This document shows, in pieces, positions 60,287 to 64,000 of a stretch of DNA of 64,000 nucleotides; position 1 is the first letter of the stretch, and the number at the start of each line of letters is the position of its first letter. Both the position numbers and the translations under genes were made by a program. Source of the stretch: Pelobates cultripes (lineage: Eukaryota; Chordata; Amphibia; Anura; Pelobatidae); NCBI GenBank assembly GCA_933207985.1, contig OW240912.1, forward strand, positions 254,094,946-254,158,945, read 5' to 3'. The notes beneath the pieces were generated by a model. It searched no databases, was not told the origin of the DNA, and was given only the letters and a program-made list of their open reading frames with translations.

Positions 60287-61285
60287 TTAGGTGGTATGCC
60301 TAGATTCGAATTTCCCGACCTGGGATATGTGTCTGATCAGTTCTCGCATTGTTGCGTTAGTGGTTGATAACCAGTTTTTTGCAATGAGACTTTGGGCAGC
60401 TACTAGTATGTGGAGTATAAGGTATTTAATCTGTTTCGGGTATTCGGTACCCAACATAAATAGTAGCAAGGACTTTGGGGAGTTTGGTATTGTAATTGAG
60501 GTGTGTTGGTGTATTAATAATATAACCTCTTTCCAGTATGGTTGTAGCTTTGTACATTTCCACCAGGTGTGTAAAAAGGTACCTGTTTCCTGTTTGCAAC
60601 GCCAGCAAACGCTAGATTTCAGTGGGTCCATGGTGGCTAGGCGTGTTGGGACCATGTACCAACGGTAGAAGAGTTTACGTGTTGTCTCTAAGTGCGAGGC
60701 ACAGAATGTCAGGCCTCTAGTCGCATTCGCTGCGGCCAGCCAGGTCTGCTCTGATAGTGTTTGTTCTAGGTCTTTTTCCCAGGAGCGTACACATGTAAGG
60801 GATTTAATCCCTTGCTGGGGCTGTAATAGCTTGTATATGGTGGAAATGGGCTTTGCCACTGGCGCATCTGATATTATGCCTTTTTCAAAGGGCGTTAAGA
60901 TAGTGGTGGTAGACGATATGGGACGTGTGACATGGGTTTTCCACCAGGAGTGCAGCTGAAGATAGGAGTAGTATGCTGTGTTCGGTAGTGTGTATTTGGT
61001 TTTCAGTTGGTCGAATGTGGCCAGTTCGCTTTTTTCTAATAGGGAGTGTATATAAAATACTCCACATCTGTTCCATACTCTATAGTTAAAATCAGGTATC
61101 TCCTGCGCCAGAGTTTTAATTGGGGTTGAGAGGGGGGTTGGGTGGCAGCTGCACAGGAGTCTGCGGGTGTTGTCCCAGATTTTTAGTGTTGTTAAGGTGG
61201 CGGGGAGTGCTTTCGTGGTGTTCGACCTTAGATGGGGTGCCGTCCATAGTGTTGTTTGGATGTCTTGGGTGTGCAACCGTGCCAT
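60287..61285 (-). pseudogene. L1-type ORF2 C-terminal part, 332 open codons, 5'-truncated
   Basis: Open on the minus strand from 61285 to 60287. The C-terminal cysteine-histidine motif 'CWRCKQETGTFLHTWWKC' (about residues 228-245) followed by 'LQPYWKEV' is the conserved end of L1 ORF2. Upstream, 'FKKGIISD'-like and 'SWEKDL' with 'RLFYRWY'-type blocks fit the linker after the reverse transcriptase. An in-frame TGA lies just upstream of the first ATG, so the insertion is truncated there. The ATG is not a real start. No polymerase or endonuclease domain remains. The lack of internal stops suggests a fairly young insertion. Confidence 0.85.
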
Positions 61286-63804
61286 TCTACTTTTAATTCA
61301 CATAGTGACATGAACTTTTGCATATAAACAGTCTTCTTAATGCACGATTTACAGAAATCAAAAAGAAGTGCCAAAGGTAACCAAACTCCAAGTCTCATTG
61401 CTTGCTATGTAGGCAAATTCCATGTTATAGTCATTCTCTAAATTATTTGCCCCTTGGCCATGTTTTGATAAATCTACAAAACTATTTGCCAGATCACCTT
61501 TCTGCTATATTATATAGATATCTGTTTTGCTTTTGGCAAAATGTTCTCATTTGTTGTATTCACTGTTACCTGCAGCTATTCTCATCATCTGGGCAATATA
61601 AATGGCATTCCAAAATATAGCATCAAAATTGTTCGTTTCAAAAGGAAAATGGAAGCTTTACCAGATACATTCAACCTCTCTGGAAAGATCCCCTATATCT
61701 TATTATATTTAGAATTTTTGCCCTTTCAGGGACTCGAATGAGAATATTTACCCCTGCAGCAAAAAAAATAAGGCCAACAATACCCCAATTAGCACATTCC
61801 TGCTTTACTGGTATTGAAATGTTGTAATTGTAATTGTTTCCTGATCCTAACATGGGTTACCATGTGCAAATCCCCTAATTCTACTCTATTTCTATGTAAC
61901 GGCTCTGCTCTTGTCTGCTTTATTCGAATAATTGTATCTTTTCCTTCCTATGTTCCAAAACTCAATGAAGTTGTCGTGGACAGTTATTAGCACAACAATT
62001 TGTTAAGAACATGACAATTACCATGAAAAGTCCCACAAGGTGTCAAAGTGCCATTTACCATCCATTTTTGTCTATTTTGGATGATATTTTGCTGGATTTT
62101 TTTGTCTACAGTATGGTTTTTACAGGTAGCTGGAGAATTATACTTGTTCAGCCAGCCTTTTAAAACAAGTTTGTAAATCATAGCTTGAAATGCTATCCTA
62201 TGCCTGCTCTAATGCAGTTCCAACCTGTCATATAAGAGTGTTCTACAATAACAATTTGGCCTGCCCCAATATGTATTAAATATGTTTCTAAATGATATTT
62301 TACAAACGTGCATTACACAGCACACTATTCCTAACCACACAAAATTCTAGTGTGCAAATCCTGTAATGTACTCTCCTAAGTACAAATATAAACCACAATG
62401 ATTTTATACAAGGATGCATACCACTTAAACATACTTCCAATAAAATCGCTTTTATTTGCTAAGCAAAAGATAAAATAATACATAGAAACACAAGGAAAAA
62501 ACTAAATAATAGTCTCAAAACATAGACGAACCCCAGCAGTAACAAATTGAACTGTAATCCTACCACATGACACAGATCCCACCACCAATGTTTGGACATC
62601 CACTGGATATCCACAAGCAATATTTCTGCCAACATCCAACATTACCACTTACTATTCAATTTGTTATTCTTGGACATTAAGCAAATTCATAGACACCATG
62701 GTCAACTTTAATAAACATTTTAAAGTTTTTGGGGAGTCGTTCTGTGTTTATTTCTCTTTACGAACAGTAATTATCATCAATCAAACTTAGATGTTCCAGC
62801 TGAATAATTTATTTCAACACACTATGAATCTGGAAAAAAAATAGACCTGTGAGGCAGAGCTGAATGATTTCTAATTATCACAACAGATTTGCTATAATTT
62901 TGAACGTGCAATCACACAGGCAGAAATATCTCACATGTTCTCCAGCACCTTACTCAGAAGGCATGAAGACTGGGTATGCAGATGTACTCGACATAACAGT
63001 CTTGCTATGATGATGTAGTCAAGGGGTTTACATTGTAACTAATAAATACTTTCTGCTTTCTTGCGCATCTGTTCCAGCTGCCAGAACGGTTTTTCAAAAG
63101 AGAATCGGGAGATTTCAAAGCCTTTTTGCACCTACTCTTTTGTGCATCTCTAAACAAAATGATGCTCTTCCTTTGCCAAACATTACTGGTTCCAAAGATC
63201 CGCTTGTCATATTAAATAGGTGGAAATCCAATATTTATTCGATCATTTTCCAACTGTACTGTGAAAGTTGGTCAGATTATGCTTGATGGTGATGATTTTC
63301 GAACTAAGGATGTATTTAGTATGAAAAATAAAACCGAGTCAAAGCCAAATAATACAAAATGGTTTCAAGACCAAAAGTAGACTCCAATGTAATGATTCTA
63401 AAGAAATGTCAAAGAAATTAACAAATGCCAAGCAACATTTCAGAATAGGAAAAGAATTTCTGCTCTTATATTTAGTTTTGATTTACAGGATTAAGAAAAA
63501 ACAGTTTTGTTTTTTTTTCATAATAGACTCAAGACATACAAACTAAAAACTTTGTACACTTTGAAAGTGTCTAAGAGACAAAAAAAAGGTTAGAGTACAA
63601 GGACACATAACAATACGCTGTTGCTGGATTGTTATAATTTGAGGAAAGATTGACTACTTTATCCTGTAATTGGAGAACCCTGAGATAATAATGTGTGGAT
63701 TTTGAGTCTTACAGAAGCACTTAAAATTGAGATCATTTTATATGACTGATACAAGGTTGTGTGAGAAAAATTATTGGTGATCTATTTGTGGAAAATATCC
63801 ATAT
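61286..63804. other. AT-rich intron, nothing recognised
   Basis: No exon or repeat supported. Confidence 0.4.
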
Positions 63805-63935
63805 GTGTGTATGTATATATATATATATATACAGAGAGAGAGAGAGAGTGAGATATATATAGATAGATAAAATTCGATCTTGTAATATATATATATTTAT
63901 ATATTTTTCATTTTATATTTATATATATATACCCC
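63805..63935. repeat. (TA)n(GA)n compound microsatellite
   Basis: TA runs, an AGAG run (63832-63848), then further TA-rich sequence to about 63931. Confidence 0.9.
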
Positions 63936-64000
63936 GATTAACACATTACTGCTTTAATAGTACTGAAATTTTAAATATATAAAATTATAGTTATATAAAT

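Noticed and set aside
11532..64000. The next utrophin/dystrophin exon downstream
   Set aside because: I looked for the expected 79-bp exon encoding the segment after KLLQ and for WW-region exons and saw none, so the intron probably runs beyond the window.
1..64000. CRISPR arrays, operons or prokaryotic systems
   Set aside because: Repeat types, splice sites and composition are those of a vertebrate intron; no spaced identical repeats of CRISPR type are present.
1..64000. tRNA, rRNA or snRNA genes
   Set aside because: No convincing A/B boxes with cloverleaf pairing or conserved RNA motifs were seen by eye; a tRNAscan-type search would be decisive.

Overview
The window looks like intronic DNA from a large vertebrate gene, most likely in an anuran amphibian. 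The only host coding sequence I can support is one 147-bp exon at 11385-11531 on the + strand. It encodes a 49-residue spectrin-repeat segment of the dystrophin/utrophin family, and utrophin is favoured. About 11.4 kb of upstream intron and 52.5 kb of downstream intron make up the rest. The frog assignment rests on the repeats: many TTAA-flanked MITEs starting TTAAAGG/TTAAAGR (the Xenopus T2/Kolobok type), CR1 tails ending in ATTCTATG-like repeats, L2-clade tails with a GGCGCTATATAAAT core, chromodomain Ty3/gypsy remnants and a DD37E Tc1-like (TRT-type) transposon. I cannot name the species.

Layout. 1-11 kb: Kolobok/T2-like MITEs with nested CR1 and L2 fragments, and a long LTR-like repeat (6699-7704). 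11.4 kb: the exon. 12-27 kb: AT-rich intron with small hAT MITEs (two with 8-bp target duplications), a 146-bp tandem duplication, T2-like MITEs, one nested MITE-in-MITE, and a CR1 3' end. 30-32.8 kb: a cluster of T2-like elements followed by a second LTR of the 6.7-kb family. 33.1 kb: a symmetrical 304-bp hAT foldback element. 34.6-36.2 kb: TRT copy A inside a microsatellite. 37-41.2 kb: a probable Penelope-like remnant split by a 2.8-kb hAT element full of CACTA-type minisatellite. 45-46.6 kb: fragments of two LINEs. 51.4-55.9 kb: a solo LTR with target duplication, a G-rich degenerate tandem array, and a chromovirus LTR with the 3' end of pol. 56.7-58.3 kb: TRT copy B. 58.6-61.3 kb: a CR1/L2-group LINE and an L1-type ORF2 C-terminus. 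61.3-64 kb: plain intron and a microsatellite.

There is no operon or pathway here; the content is a host exon in a mobile-element landscape. The most notable items are the two near-identical TRT transposons, each disabled by a single different N-terminal lesion; the hAT palindrome; the hAT element carrying minisatellites; and two hammerhead-ribozyme-like remnants on the minus strand. All calls come from reading the sequence; no searches were run.
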